From Cryptomeria japonica (taxonomy: Eukaryota; Streptophyta; Pinopsida; Cupressales; Cupressaceae), in contig NW_026729147.1 of NCBI RefSeq assembly GCF_030272615.1, positions 60,001-90,000 of the forward strand: a DNA stretch of 30,000 nucleotides, read 5' to 3'. Below are positions 1-10,714 of this stretch, piece after piece. Made by a program: the position numbers and the translations under genes. Every line of letters starts with the position of its first letter. The stretch's first letter is position 1. The notes under the pieces are model-generated. The model ran no database searches, was not told the DNA's origin, and worked only from the letters and a program-made list of their open reading frames with translations.

Positions 1-2153
1 CTTTTTTTTTTGCCTTTTCTGGAAATTAGTGAAGGCAGCGCATCAAAGGTGCGCACCTCGCTGCCCACCTTGGTGTGCTCTGAGGTGCGCACCCGGGAGC
101 GCTACGAAGTGTGCTCCAAGGTGCGGCGTGCACGTTGTCGGAGCCCGGTTTGCCCCGGGTGCGCACCTCGCCTGCACCTTGGCCGGGGTGGGCACCTTGG
201 CTGGGTTTGCCCAGGGTGCGCTCCGAAGCGGGGTTACTGGAGCGCCCCCTCTTTTTTTGTCAGAGCGTTTGGTGGGGTTTCTCGCATTGGCTCTTCCCAG
301 GCCCGGTTGTTGGGTGCGCTCCCACCCTGGCGCGCGCGAAGTTGGAAGTTGGGTTAATTGCCCGGGCGCGCACCTTCGCCAGGGTGGGCACCTTGGTGCG
401 CACACCTTGGCTGGGCTGCGCACCAGGGCGGGCTCAAGATGGCACCAGCATTCCCTTTTTCTCACTATCTTTCAAAACGGAAATTTTAAAATCTCGTTTT
501 TTTTTTGCCTTTTATGGAAATTAGTGAAGGCATCGCATCAAAGGTGCGCACCTCGCTGCCCACCTTGGTGTGCTCCGAGGTGCCCACCACGGTGCGCAAC
601 GCCGGTGCGAACCCGGGAGCGCCCCGATGTGTGCTCCAAGGTGCGGCGTGCACGAAGTCGGACCCCGGTTTGCCCCGGGTGCGCACCTCGCGTGCACCTT
701 GGTGCGCACACCTTGGCTGGGTTGCGCGGCCTGGTGGGCACCATGGTGCGCACCAAGGAGCGCTCCGAAGTGTGCTCCAAGGTGCGGCGTGCACGAAGTC
801 GGAGCCCGGTTTGCCCCGGGTACGCACCTCGCGTGCACCTTCGCCGGGGTGGGCACCTCGGCTGGGTTGCGCGCCCTGGTGCGCACCAAGGAGCGCTCCG
901 AAGTGTGCTCCAAGGTGCGGCGTGCACGAAGTCGGAGCCCGGTTTGCCCCGGGTGCGCACCTTCGCCGCGGTGCGCACCATGGCGTGCACGAAGTCGGAG
1001 CCCGGTTTGCCCCGGGTGCGCACCTCGCGTGCACCTTCGGCGGGGTTGCGCGCCCTGGTGGGCACCATGGTGCGCACCAAGGAGCGCTCCGAAGTGTGCT
1101 CCAAGGTGCGGCGTGCACGAAGTCGGAGCCCGGTTTGCCCCGGGTGCGCACCTCGCGTGCACCTTCGGCGGGGTTGCGCGCCCTGGTGGGCACCATGGTG
1201 CGCACCAAGGAGCGCTCCGAAGTGTGCTCCAAGGTGCGGCGTGCACGAAGTCGGAGCCCGGTTTGCCCCGGGTGCGCACCTCGCGTGCACCTTCGCCGCG
1301 GTGGGCACCATGGCGTGCACGAAGTCGGAGCCCGGTTTGCCCCGGGTGCGCACCTCGCGTGCACCTTCGCCGGGGTGGGCACCTCGGCTGGGTTGCGCGC
1401 CCTGGTGCGCACCAAGGAGCGCTCCGAAGTGTGCTCCAAGGTGCGGCGTGCACGAAGTCGGAGCCCGGTTTGCCCCGGGTGCGCACCTCGCGTGCACCTT
1501 CGCCAGGGTGGGCACCTCGGTGTGCTCCGAGGTGCGAACCCGAGAGCGCTCCGAGGTGCCCACGAAGTCGAAAGTCGGGTTAATTGCATTGTTTTCCCCG
1601 GGTGCGCTCCGAGGTGCGCAACATCGGCGCGCACCAAGGAGGGCTCCGAAGTGTGCTCCAAGGTGCGCACGATGGCGTGCACCTCTGGTGCGCACGATTC
1701 GGAGCTCGGTTTGACCGGGGTGCGCACACCTTGGCTGGGTTGCGCACCTTTTGTGCGCTCCAAGGTGCGCACGAAGTCGGAGCTCGGTTTGCCCCGGGTG
1801 CGCACCTTCGCCAGGGTGCGCACCTTGATGCGCACGCCTTGGCTGGGCTGCGCACCTTGGTGGGCGCCATGGTGCGCACCTTTCGTGCGCTCCAAGGTGC
1901 GCACGAAGTCGGAGCTCGGTTTGCCCCGGGTGCGCACCTTGGTGGGCGCCATGGTGCACTCCGAGGTGCCCAAGATTGGTGCGCACCAAGGAGCGCTCCG
2001 AAGTGCGCTCCAAGGTGCGCGCGAAGTCGAAAGTTGGGTTAATTGTCCGGTTTGCCTCGGGTGCGCACCTTGCGTGCACCTTCGCCAGGGTGGGCGCCTT
2101 GGTGCGCACACCTTGGCTGGGCTGCGCACACCTTGGCACCCGCGTTTCCTTCA
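1..2153. repeat. GC-rich GTGCGCAC-type subrepeat block, copy 1
   Basis: This is a tandem and nested array of short GC-rich units. Each carries the palindrome GTGCGCAC, a segment reading GAAGTCGGAGCCCGG then TTTGCCCCGGG, and a segment GAGCGCTCCGAAGTGTGCTCC. The distance between successive GAAGTCGGAG motifs is mostly about 134 bp, with some intervals near 63-71 bp. Positions 1-1516 recur at 7848-9363 (offset 7847), and the first ~825 bp recur a third time from 5496 (offset 5495). The subregion 225-305 holds a distinctive unit with a T7 run and GTTTGGTGGGGTTTCTCGC, which I do not recognise; it recurs near 5720-5800 and 8075-8155, with variants near 5245-5330 and 7595-7685. Long reading frames cross the block in several frames on both strands but are low-complexity Arg/Cys/Pro/Ala-rich, so I call no gene. 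Confidence 0.9.
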
Positions 2154-2225
2154 TTTTAAATTTTTTTTTTTTACAATCTCTCAAGTGGGAAATTCTATAA
2201 TCTCAACTTTTTTTGCCTTTTCAGG
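2154..2225. repeat. Diverged AT-rich module next to 5S unit 1
   Basis: A T12 run, then CAATCTCTCAAGTGGGAAATTC, then a T7 run and GCCTTTTCAGGAAACTTTTGAA. The last part is clearly related to the GCCTTTTCTGGAAATTAGTGAA part of the AT-rich modules. It marks the junction between the GC-rich subrepeats and the single-copy-like sequence around the 5S gene, and it is repeated at 10077-10148. Confidence 0.65.
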
Positions 2226-2660
2226 AAACTTTTGAATGGAGCGCATCATTGGTGCGCTCCGAAGTGTGCTCCAAAGCTCTCTCCAGCTGCGTGCACCTGC
2301 CCCGGCCGCGCACCCGGCCCCGCCCAGCTTCGCTCACCTGTCCCGGGCGTCTGGTGCGGAACCTTAGAGTAAGAAACATCACCGTGCACCTTGGCCAACG
2401 TGCGCGACTCGACCGAGCGCGCACTGGCCGAGGTGCACACCGATTTCACCTGGGTGCGCGCGCAGCACCTCGGGCGCACCGGGGTGCACGCACAACGCCC
2501 GGGTTGCACCGTGGCCTGTGTGCTCGGGGCGCCTCGGGTGCGCGCTCGGTGTCGCCCCCGCGCGCGCGGTAGTGCGGGCAGCGCACCCCGGCCCGGCCCG
2601 GCCCCGACGAGAACGCAAACGGGCAAAAGGTTTATTCAAATAGCATTGCGACGCCCGGCG
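2226..2660. other. GC-rich flank downstream of 5S gene 1
   Basis: About 430 bp of GC-rich sequence without clear tandem structure separates the AT-rich module from the 5S terminator. It is rich in GTGCAC and GTGCGC, which suggests it is an older, decayed version of the neighbouring subrepeats. The second copy (10149-10583) differs by only isolated bases, for example a CACGCAC/CGCGCAC difference near 2490. No coding or RNA gene is supported. Confidence 0.6.
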
Positions 2661-2673
2661 AAAAACTAAAAAA
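2661..2673 (-). terminator. Pol III terminator of 5S copy 1
   Basis: Directly after the 3' end of the 5S gene, the minus strand reads TTTTTTAGTTTTT. A run of at least four T on the non-template strand is the standard Pol III stop signal, and a second run of five T gives a backup. Confidence 0.9.
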
Positions 2674-2791
2674 GGGTGCAACACCGGGACTTCCCGGGAG
2701 GTCACCCATCCCAGTACTACTCCGGCCCAAGCGCGCTTAACTGCGGAGTTCTGATGGGATCCGGTGCACTAACGCTGGTATGATCGCACCC
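2674..2791 (-). rRNA. 5S ribosomal RNA, copy 1
   Basis: On the minus strand this 118-nt sequence is an evidently complete plant 5S rRNA. It starts GGGTGCGATCATACCAGCG at 2791, continues through GCACCGGATCCCATCAGAAC, and ends GTGTTGCACCC at 2674, so its two ends can pair as helix I. The internal Pol III promoter is intact: an A-box-like GTTAAGCGCGCTTGGG (about nt 51-66) and a C-box GGATGGGTGACC (about nt 80-91). The base before the gene is C, as is common at plant 5S -1, and an AT-rich TAAGTA lies at about -28 to -23, where TATA-like elements occur. 5S rRNA is a component of the large ribosomal subunit. The gene runs opposite to the predicted Pol I direction. It is identical to the copy at 10597-10714 as read by eye. 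Confidence 0.97.
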
Positions 2792-3195
2792 GTTATGAGC
2801 TTGTCGCAGTGTGTACTTAGCAAACCGCGACCCACGTGCGAATCCACCCCGGCCACCCACCCCCGTCGAGGTGCACACCCTCCCTCGCGAAGTGCGCCCC
2901 GTTCGCCAAGTGTGAGCCCTGCCCGGGTGCGCGCACCTTGCTAGGGCGTCGGGTGTGCACCCGGCCCGGCCTACGTGCGTGCACCTGGAGGGGGCGTCGT
3001 GTGCGTGCAGTGTCCCGTCTGCAACGCGGTGCCCACACACCACCTCGGGCGCAACGACCTGCGCTCACATGTGGGCCGAGTGCACCTTGGTGCATGTTCG
3101 GGGCGCCTCGGGTGCACGCTCGATCTTGCCCCGGTGCACCAAGGCGCTCGGTTTGCCCCGGGTGCGCACTTGGTGCAAGGTGGGCACCCAAAATA
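2792..3195. other. Upstream flank of 5S gene 1
   Basis: This stretch of about 400 bp is mostly GC-rich with scattered GTGCAC/GCACC motifs and ends in a GCGCACTTGGTGCAAGGTGGGC unit like the neighbouring subrepeats. It would contain external 5S promoter elements; the only candidate seen is TAAGTA at about -28. No coding gene is supported. It is repeated near-identically at 10715-11118. Confidence 0.55.
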
Positions 3196-3540
3196 GGGAT
3201 CAAGCACCAAAACACAAGTTTCGGGATGCAAAATGGGACCCAAGGACCACAAATGCGTTCCAAGACCCATGATGGGTCCACGAGAACAAAAATGTGTTCC
3301 GAGACTTAATAAACAAATATTGGGTTTTAGGAGAAGAAACATGCTCTGATGCCCAAAACGAGAATCGACCCCGAAAAGGCCACAGGCCAAAAGTGGGATG
3401 CGAGACAAAAAAAAATGGGACCCGAGGACCAAAATTGGGTTCCCAGGTCGAAGACAGGGCAACCGGACAAGAAACGACCTCTAAGGCTCGAAATGAGTCC
3501 CGGCGACTAAAACTTGACAAGAAGCACCCATCAGGCACCC
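3196..3540. repeat. A-rich degenerate short repeat
   Basis: Composition changes abruptly from GC-rich to A-rich. The sequence consists of decayed units of roughly 30-60 bp around the motif GGGACCCAAGGACCA or close variants, for example near 3235, 3417 and 3480, with intervening GATGCAAAA or GAGACAAAA. No open frame or RNA gene stands out. The second copy is 11119-11463. Confidence 0.6.
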
Positions 3541-4034
3541 AACTCGACACCCATGGGATGCCGACCCACCCGGGCTTCCACCTAGCACACCTTGGCACCC
3601 ACCCACCCTCGCACCCAACCTCGCACCCAACTTAGCACCTTTGAACCCACATTGGCACTCACCCTGACCCTGGCACCTTGGAACCCACATTGGCACTCAC
3701 CTTGACCCTGGCACCCACCTTTGCACTCACCTTGGGACCCACCCTGGCTCCCACCTCGGCACCCACCCAGACACCCACCTTGGTTCCTTGGCACCCACCT
3801 TGGATCCTTGGCACCCACCCCGACACCCACCTTGGCACGCAACTTGGCTACTTGCCACCCATCTTGGCTCCTTGACGCCCACCCCGACAACCACCCCGTG
3901 ACCTACCCTGGCTAGGGTTGGTGCACACCCACCCTGGTGCCCACCTTGGCACCCACCCTATGACCCACCTTGGCACGCACCTTAGTACCCACCCCGTTAC
4001 CCACCCTAGGACCCACCCCGTGACCCACCTTGGC
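3541..4034. repeat. CACCC minisatellite, short copy
   Basis: A degenerate array of 10-20-bp units such as CACCTTGGCACCCAC and CACCCTGGCACCCAC. The plus strand is almost free of GGG and rich in CCC, so the minus strand is G-run rich. It matches 11464-11957 closely. At about 4034 the two copies part company: this one goes straight back into GC-rich repeats with an AT-rich module, while the other continues as more than 1 kb of minisatellite. Confidence 0.85.
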
Positions 4035-5495
4035 CAGGGTGGGTGCCTTGGTGCGCACAACTTGCCTGGGCTGCACACCAGGGCGGGCTCAAGATGGCAC
4101 CCGCGTTCCGTTTTTTTCACTATCTTTCAAAACGGAAATTTTAAAATCTCATTTTTTTCTTTTTTTTGCCTTTTCTGGAAATTAGTGAAGGCAGCGCATC
4201 AAAGGTGCGCAATGCTGGTGCGAACCCGGGAGCGCTCCGATGTGTGCTCCAAGGTGCGGCGTGCACGAAGTCCGAGCCCGGTTTGCCCCGGGTGCGCACC
4301 TCGCGTGCACCTTCGCCGGGGTGAGCACCTTGGCTGGGTTGCGCGCCCTGGTGCGTACCAAGGAGCGCTCTGAAGTGTGCTCCAAGGTGCGGCGTGCACG
4401 AAGTCGGAGCCCGGTTTGCCCCGGGTGTGCACCTCGGGTGCGCACCTCGCGTGCACCTTCGCTGCGGTGGGCACCTTGGCTGGGTTGCGCGCCTTGGTGG
4501 GCACCATGCAGTGCACGAAGTCGGAGCCCGGTTTGCCCCGGGCGCGCACCTCCGCCAGGGTGGGCACCTTGGTGCGCACAACTTGCCTGGGCTGCGCACC
4601 AGGAAGGGCTCAAGATGGCACCCGCGTTCCGTTTTTTTCACTATCTTTCAGAACGGAAATTTTAAAATATCGTTTTTTTTTGCCTTTTCTGGAAATTAGT
4701 GAAGGCAGCGCATCAAAGGTGCGCAACGCTGGTGCGAACCTGGGAGCGCTCCGATGTGTGCTCCAAGGTGCGGCGTGCACAAAGTCGGAGCCCGGTTTGC
4801 CCCGGGTGCGCCCTGGTGGGCACCATGGTGCGCACCAAGGAGCGCTCCGAAGTGTGCTCCAAGGTGCGGCCTGCACGAAGTCGGAGCCCGGTTTGCCCCG
4901 GGTGTGCACCTCGGGTGGGCACCTTGGTGCGCATGCCTTGCCTGGGCTGCGCACCAGGGCGGGCTCAAGATGGCACCCGCGTTCCTTTTTTTTCACTATC
5001 TTTCAAAACGGAAATTTTAAAATCTCATTTTTTTTTGCCTTTTTCTGGAAATTAGTGAAGGCAGCGCATCAAAGGTGCGCACCTCGCTGCCCACCACGGT
5101 GCGCAACGCCGGTGGGCACCCGGGAGTGCTTCGAAGTGTGCTCCAAGGTGTTGCGTGCACGTTGTCGGAGCCCGGTTTGCCCCGGGTGCGCACCTCGCGT
5201 GCACCTTCGTCGGGGTGGGCACCTTGGCTTGGTTTGCCCCGGCTGCGCTCCGAAGCGGGGTTATTGGAGCGCCGCCTCTTTTTTTGTCGGAGCGTTTGGT
5301 GGGGTTTCTCGCATTGGCTCTTCCGAGGCCCGGTTGCCACCCTGGCGCGCACGAAGTCGGAAGTAGGGTTAATTGCCCGGGTGCGCACCTTTGCCAGGGT
5401 GGCACCTTACCTGGGCTGCGCACCAGGGCGGGCTCAAGATGGCACGCGCGTTCCGTTTTTTTCACTATCTTTCAAAACGGAAATTTTAAAATCTC
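4035..5495. repeat. GC-rich/AT-module repeat block, intermediate segment 1
   Basis: This segment has the same subrepeat types as 1-2153 but with more frequent AT-rich modules (near 4107, 4627, 4983 and 5453), giving units of about 360-520 bp. Parts recur downstream: 4615-4780 resembles 6688-6853 (offset 2073) and 4950-5495 resembles 7301-7847 (offset 2351-2352). No gene is supported. Confidence 0.85.
4107..4194 (+). repeat. AT-rich module with stem-loop and T-runs (type copy)
   Basis: An AT-rich island interrupts the GC-rich repeats. In order it has a 9-bp stem TTCCGTTTT (4107-4115) pairing with AAAACGGAA (4130-4138), a perfect palindrome ATTTTAAAAT, one or two T-runs of 7-10, and TGCCTT...AAGGCA, a 6-bp stem ending at 4194. 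The same module occurs near 455-532, 4627-4707, 4983-5065, 5453-5533, 5947-6029, 6700-6781, 7334-7417, 7805-7885 and 8300-8381. Partial copies lie at 1-38 and 9380-9422. More diverged versions lie at 2150-2225 and 10073-10148, just beyond the 3' end of each 5S gene. The stem carries single changes in some copies: a C in place of G near 459 and a G:T pair near 6722. Function unknown; a pausing, termination or nucleosome-excluding element is possible. Confidence 0.8.
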
Positions 5496-7847
5496 CTTTT
5501 TTTTTTGCCTTTTCTGGAAATTAGTGAAGGCAGCGCATCAAAGGTGCGCACCTCGCTGCCCACCTTGGTGTGCTCTGAGGTGCGCACCCGGGAGCGCTAC
5601 GAAGTGTGCTCCAAGGTGCGGCGTGCACGTTGTCGGAGCCCGGTTTGCCCCGGGTGCGCACCTCGCCTGCACCTTGGCCGGGGTGGGCACCTTGGCTGGG
5701 TTTGCCCAGGGTGCGCTCCGAAGCGGGGTTACTGGAGCGCCCCCTCTTTTTTTGTCAGAGAGTTTGGTGGGGTTTCTCGCATTGGCTCTTCCCAGGCCCG
5801 GTTGTTGGGTGCGCTCCCACCCTGGCGCGCGCGAAGTTGGAAGTTGGGTTAATTGCCCGGGCGCGCACCTTCGCCAGGGTGGGCACCTTGGTGCGCAAAC
5901 CTTGGCTGGGCTGCGCACCAGGGCGGGCTCAAGATGGCACCAGCATTCCCTTTTTCTCACTATCTTTCAAAACGGAAATTTTAAAATCTCGTTTTTTTTT
6001 TGCCTTTTATGGAAATTAGTGAAGGCATCGCATCAAAGGTGCGCACCTCGCTGCCCACCTTGGTGTGCTCCGAGGTGCCCACCACGGTGCGCAACGCCGG
6101 TGCGAACCCGGGAGCGCCCCGATGTGTGCTCCAAGGTGCGGCGTGCACGAAGTCGGACCCCGGTTTGCCCCGGGTGCGCACCTCGCGTGCACCTTGGTGC
6201 GCACACCTTGGCTGGGTTGCGCGGCCTGGTGGGCACCATGGTGCGCACCAAGGAGCGCTCCGAAGTGTGCTCCAAGGTGCGGCGTGCACGAAGTCGGAGC
6301 CCGGTTTGCCCCGGGTGCGCACCTTCGCCGCGGTGGGCACCATGGCGTGCACGAAGTCGGAGCCCGGTTTGCCCCGGGTGCGCACCTCGCGTGCACCTTC
6401 GCCGGGGTGGGCACCTCGGCTGGGTTGCGCGCCCTGGTGCGCACCAAGGAGCGCTCTGAAGTGTGCTCCAAGGTGCGGCGTGCACGAAGTCGGAGCCCGG
6501 TTTGCCCCGGGTGTGCACCTCGCGTGCACCTTCGCTGCGGTGGGCACCTTGGCTGGGTTGCGCGCCTTGGTGGGCACCATGCAGTGCACGAAGTCGGAGC
6601 CCGGTTTGCCCCGGGCGCGCACCTCCGCCAGGGTGGGCACCTTGGTGCGCACAACTTGCCTGGGCTGCGCACCAGGAAGGGCTCAAGATGGCACCCGCGT
6701 TCCGTTTTTTTCACTATCTTTCAGAACGGAAATTTTAAAATATCGTTTTTTTTTGCCTTTTCTGGAAATTAGTGAAGGCAGCGCATCAAAGGTGCGCAAC
6801 GCTGGTGCGAACCTGGGAGCGCTCCGATGTGTGCTCCAAGGTGCGGCGTGCACGAAGTCGGACCCCGGTTTGCCCCGGGTGCGCACCTCGCGTGCACCTT
6901 GGTGCGCACACCTTGGCTGGGTTGCGCGCCCTGGTGGGCACCATGGTGCGCACCAAGGAGCGCTCCGAAGTGTGCTCCAAGGTGCGGCGTGCACGAAGTC
7001 GGAGCCCGGTTTGCCCCGGGTGCGCACCTCGCGTGCACCTTCGCCGCGGTGGGCACCATGGCGTGCACGAAGTCGGAGCCCGGTTTGCCCCGGGTGCGCA
7101 CCTCGCGTGCACCTTCGCCGGGGTGGGCACCTTGGTGTGCAGACCTTGGCTGGGTTGCGCGCCCTGGTGGGCACCATGGTGCGCACCAAGGAGCGCTCCG
7201 AAGTGTGCTCCAAGGTGCGGCCTGCACGAAGTCGGAGCCCGGTTTGCCCCGGGTGTGCACCTCGGGTGGGCACCTTGGTGCGCATGCCTTGCCTGGGCTG
7301 CGCACCAGGGCGGGCTCAAGATGGCACCCGCGTTCCTTTTTTTTCACTATCTTTCAAAACGGAAATTTTAAAATCTCATTTTTTTTTGCCTTTTTCTGGA
7401 AATTAGTGAAGGCAGCGCATCAAAGGTGCGCACCTCGCTGCCCACCACGGTGCGCAACGCCGGTGGGCACCCGGGAGTGCTTCGAAGTGTGCTCCAAGGT
7501 GCTGCGTGCACGTTGTCGGAGCCCGGTTTGCCCCGGGTGCGCACCTCGCGTGCACCTTCGTCGGGGTGGGCACCTTGGCTGGGTTTGCCCCGGCTGCGCT
7601 CCGAAGCGGGGTTATTGGAGCGCCGCCTCTTTTTTTGTCGGAGCGTTTGGTGGGGTTTCTCGCATTGGCTCTTCCGAGGCCCGGTTGCCACCCTGGCGCG
7701 CACGAAGTCGGAAGTAGGGTTAATTGCCCGGGTGCGCACCTTTGCCAGGGTGGGCACCTTACCTGGGCTGCGCACCAGGGCGGGCTCAAGATGGCACGCG
7801 CGTTCCGTTTTTTTCACTATCTTTCAAAACGGAAATTTTAAAATCTC
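5496..7847. repeat. GC-rich/AT-module repeat block, intermediate segment 2 (2352 bp)
   Basis: The block begins with the same T10-GCCTTTTCTGG junction as positions 1 and 7848. Its first ~825 bp copy 1-825. It then switches (near 6318) to material like 4460-5495, so it appears to be a recombinant between the two block types. Its length equals the 2351-2352-bp offset between neighbouring copies, which suggests gain or loss of whole units by unequal exchange. Single-base differences from the other copies occur near 5761 (AGAGAGTTT versus AGAGCGTTT) and 5898. Confidence 0.85.
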
Positions 7848-10076
7848 CTTTTTTTTTTGCCTTTTCTGGAAATTAGTGAAGGCAGCGCATCAAAGGTGCG
7901 CACCTCGCTGCCCACCTTGGTGTGCTCTGAGGTGCGCACCCGGGAGCGCTACGAAGTGTGCTCCAAGGTGCGGCGTGCACGTTGTCGGAGCCCGGTTTGC
8001 CCCGGGTGCGCACCTCGCCTGCACCTTGGCCGGGGTGGGCACCTTGGCTGGGTTTGCCCAGGGTGCGCTCCGAAGCGGGGTTACTGGAGCGCCCCCTCTT
8101 TTTTTGTCAGAGCGTTTGGTGGGGTTTCTCGCATTGGCTCTTCCCAGGCCCGGTTGTTGGGTGCGCTCCCACCCTGGCGCGCGCGAAGTTGGAAGTTGGG
8201 TTAATTGCCCGGGCGCGCACCTTCGCCAGGGTGGGCACCTTGGTGCGCACACCTTGGCTGGGCTACGCACCAGGGCGGGCTCAAGATGGCACCAGCATTC
8301 CCTTTTTCTCACTATCTTTCAAAACGGAAATTTTAAAATCTCGTTTTTTTTTTGCCTTTTATGGAAATTAGTGAAGGCATCGCATCAAAGGTGCGCACCT
8401 CGCTGCCCACCTTGGTGTGCTCCGAGGTGCCCACCACGGTGCGCAACGCCGGTGCGAACCCGGGAGCGCCCCGATGTGTGCTCCAAGGTGCGGCGTGCAC
8501 GAAGTCGGACCCCGGTTTGCCCCGGGTGCGCACCTCGCGTGCACCTTGGTGCGCACACCTTGGCTGGGTTGCGCGGCCTGGTGGGCACCATGGTGCGCAC
8601 CAAGGAGCGCTCCGAAGTGTGCTCCAAGGTGCGGCGTGCACGAAGTCGGAGCCCGGTTTGCCCCGGGTACGCACCTCGCGTGCACCTTCGCCGGGGTGGG
8701 CACCTCGGCTGGGTTGCGCGCCCTGGTGCGCACCAAGGAGCGCTCCGAAGTGTGCTCCAAGGTGCGGCGTGCACGAAGTCGGAGCCCGGTTTGCCCCGGG
8801 TGCGCACCTTCGCCGCGGTGCGCACCATGGCGTGCACGAAGTCGGAGCCCGGTTTGCCCCGGGTGCGCACCTCGCGTGCACCTTCGGCGGGGTTGCGCGC
8901 CCTGGTGGGCACCATGGTGCGCACCAAGGAGCGCTCCGAAGTGTGCTCCAAGGTGCGGCGTGCACGAAGTCGGAGCCCGGTTTGCCCCGGGTGCGCACCT
9001 CGCGTGCACCTTCGGCGGGGTTGCGCGCCCTGGTGGGCACCATGGTGCGCACCAAGGAGCGCTCCGAAGTGTGCTCCAAGGTGCGGCGTGCACGAAGTCG
9101 GAGCCCGGTTTGCCCCGGGTGCGCACCTCGCGTGCACCTTCGCCGCGGTGGGCACCATGGCGTGCACGAAGTCGGAGCCCGGTTTGCCCCGGGTGCGCAC
9201 CTCGCGTGCACCTTCGCCGGGGTGGGCACCTCGGCTGGGTTGCGCGCCCTGGTGCGCACCAAGGAGCGCTCCGAAGTGTGCTCCAAGGTGCGGCGTGCAC
9301 GAAGTCGGAGCCCGGTTTGCCCCGGGTGCGCACCTCGCGTGCACCTTCGCCAGGGTGGGCACCTCGGTGCGCACACCTTCTCAATGTTTTCTTGCCTTTT
9401 CTGGAAATTGGTGAAGGCAGCGCATCAAAGGTGCGCACCTCGGTGTGCTCCGAGGTGCGAACCCGAGAGCGCTCCGAGGTGCCCACGAAGTCGAAAGTCG
9501 GGTTAATTGCATTGTTTTCCCCGGGTGCGCTCCGAGGTGCGCAACATCGGCGCGCACCAAGGAGGGCTCCGAAGTGTGCTCCAAGGTGCGCACGATGGCG
9601 TGCACCTCTGGTGCGCACGATTCGGAGCTCGGTTTGACCGGGGTGCGCACACCTTGGCTGGGTTGCGCACCTTTTGTGCGCTCCAAGGTGCGCACGAAGT
9701 CGGAGCTCGGTTTGCCCCGGGTGCGCACCTTCGCCAGGGTGCGCACCTTGATGCGCACGCCTTGGCTGGGCTGCGCACCTTGGTGGGCGCCATGGTGCGC
9801 ACCTTTCGTGCGCTCCAAGGTGCGCACGAAGTCGGAGCTCGGTTTGCCCCGGGTGCGCACCTTGGTGGGCGCCATGGTGCACTCCGAGGTGCCCAAGATT
9901 GGTGCGCACCAAGGAGCGCTCCGAAGTGCGCTCCAAGGTGCGCGCGAAGTCGAAAGTTGGGTTAATTGTCCGGTTTGCCTCGGGTGCGCACCTTGCGTGC
10001 ACCTTCGCCAGGGTGGGCGCCTTGGTGCGCACACCTTGGCTGGGCTGCGCACACCTTGGCACCCGCGTTTCCTTCA
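7848..10076. repeat. GC-rich GTGCGCAC-type subrepeat block, copy 2
   Basis: This is a near-exact copy of 1-2153. The offset is 7847 up to about 9363 and 7923 afterwards, because this copy contains 76 bp absent from copy 1 (about 9374-9449), including a partial AT-rich module. One visible base difference is GGGCTACGCACC near 8266 against GGGCTGCGCACC near 419. Long frames on both strands are again low-complexity and not called as genes. Confidence 0.9.
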
Positions 10077-10583
10077 TTTTAAATTTTTTTTTTTTACAAT
10101 CTCTCAAGTGGGAAATTCTATAATCTCAACTTTTTTTGCCTTTTCAGGAAACTTTTGAATGGAGCGCATCATTGGTGCGCTCCGAAGTGTGCTCCAAAGC
10201 TCTCTCCAGCTGCGTGCACCTGCCCCGGCCGCGCACCCGGCCCCGCCCAGCTTCGCTCACCTGTCCCGGGCGTCTGGTGCGGAACCTTAGAGTAAGAAAC
10301 ATCACCGTGCACCTTGGCCAACGTGCGCGACTCGACCGAGCGCGCACTGGCCGAGGTGCACACCGATTTCACCTGGGTGCGCGCGCAGCACCTCGGGCGC
10401 ACCGGGGTGCGCGCACAACGCCCGGGTTGCACCGTGGCCTGTGTGCTCGGGGCGCCTCGGGTGCGCGCTCGGTGTCGCCCCCGCGCGCGCGGTAGTGCGG
10501 GCAGCGCACCCCGGCCCGGCCCGGCCCCGACGAGAACGCAAACGGGCAAAAGGTTTATTCAAATAGCATTGCGACGCCCGGCG
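10077..10583. other. AT-rich module variant and GC-rich flank downstream of 5S gene 2
   Basis: This is a copy of 2154-2660 at offset 7923, with the diverged AT-rich module first (10077-10148) and then GC-rich sequence without clear tandem structure. No coding gene is supported. Confidence 0.6.
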
Positions 10584-10596
10584 AAAAACTAAAAAA
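10584..10596 (-). terminator. Pol III terminator of 5S copy 2
   Basis: The minus strand reads TTTTTTAGTTTTT immediately after the 5S 3' end, identical to the first copy. Confidence 0.9.
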
Positions 10597-10714
10597 GGGT
10601 GCAACACCGGGACTTCCCGGGAGGTCACCCATCCCAGTACTACTCCGGCCCAAGCGCGCTTAACTGCGGAGTTCTGATGGGATCCGGTGCACTAACGCTG
10701 GTATGATCGCACCC
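10597..10714 (-). rRNA. 5S ribosomal RNA, copy 2
   Basis: A second complete 118-nt 5S rRNA gene on the minus strand lies exactly 7923 bp from the first. It has the same 5' end (GGGTGCGATC at 10714), internal A-box and C-box segments and 3' end (TTGCACCC at 10597). The flanks are also duplicated, so the whole 5S neighbourhood was copied as a block. Both copies look intact, and nothing in the sequence says which is transcribed. Confidence 0.97.

Noticed and set aside
29-2235. Long open frames of 320-660 residues on both strands of the GC-rich blocks (also 5155-7406 and 7426-9637)
   Set aside because: Several overlapping frames on both strands are open at once, and the products are low-complexity Arg/Cys/Pro/Ala repeats that track the DNA repeat. 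This is an effect of stop-poor repeat DNA, not coding.
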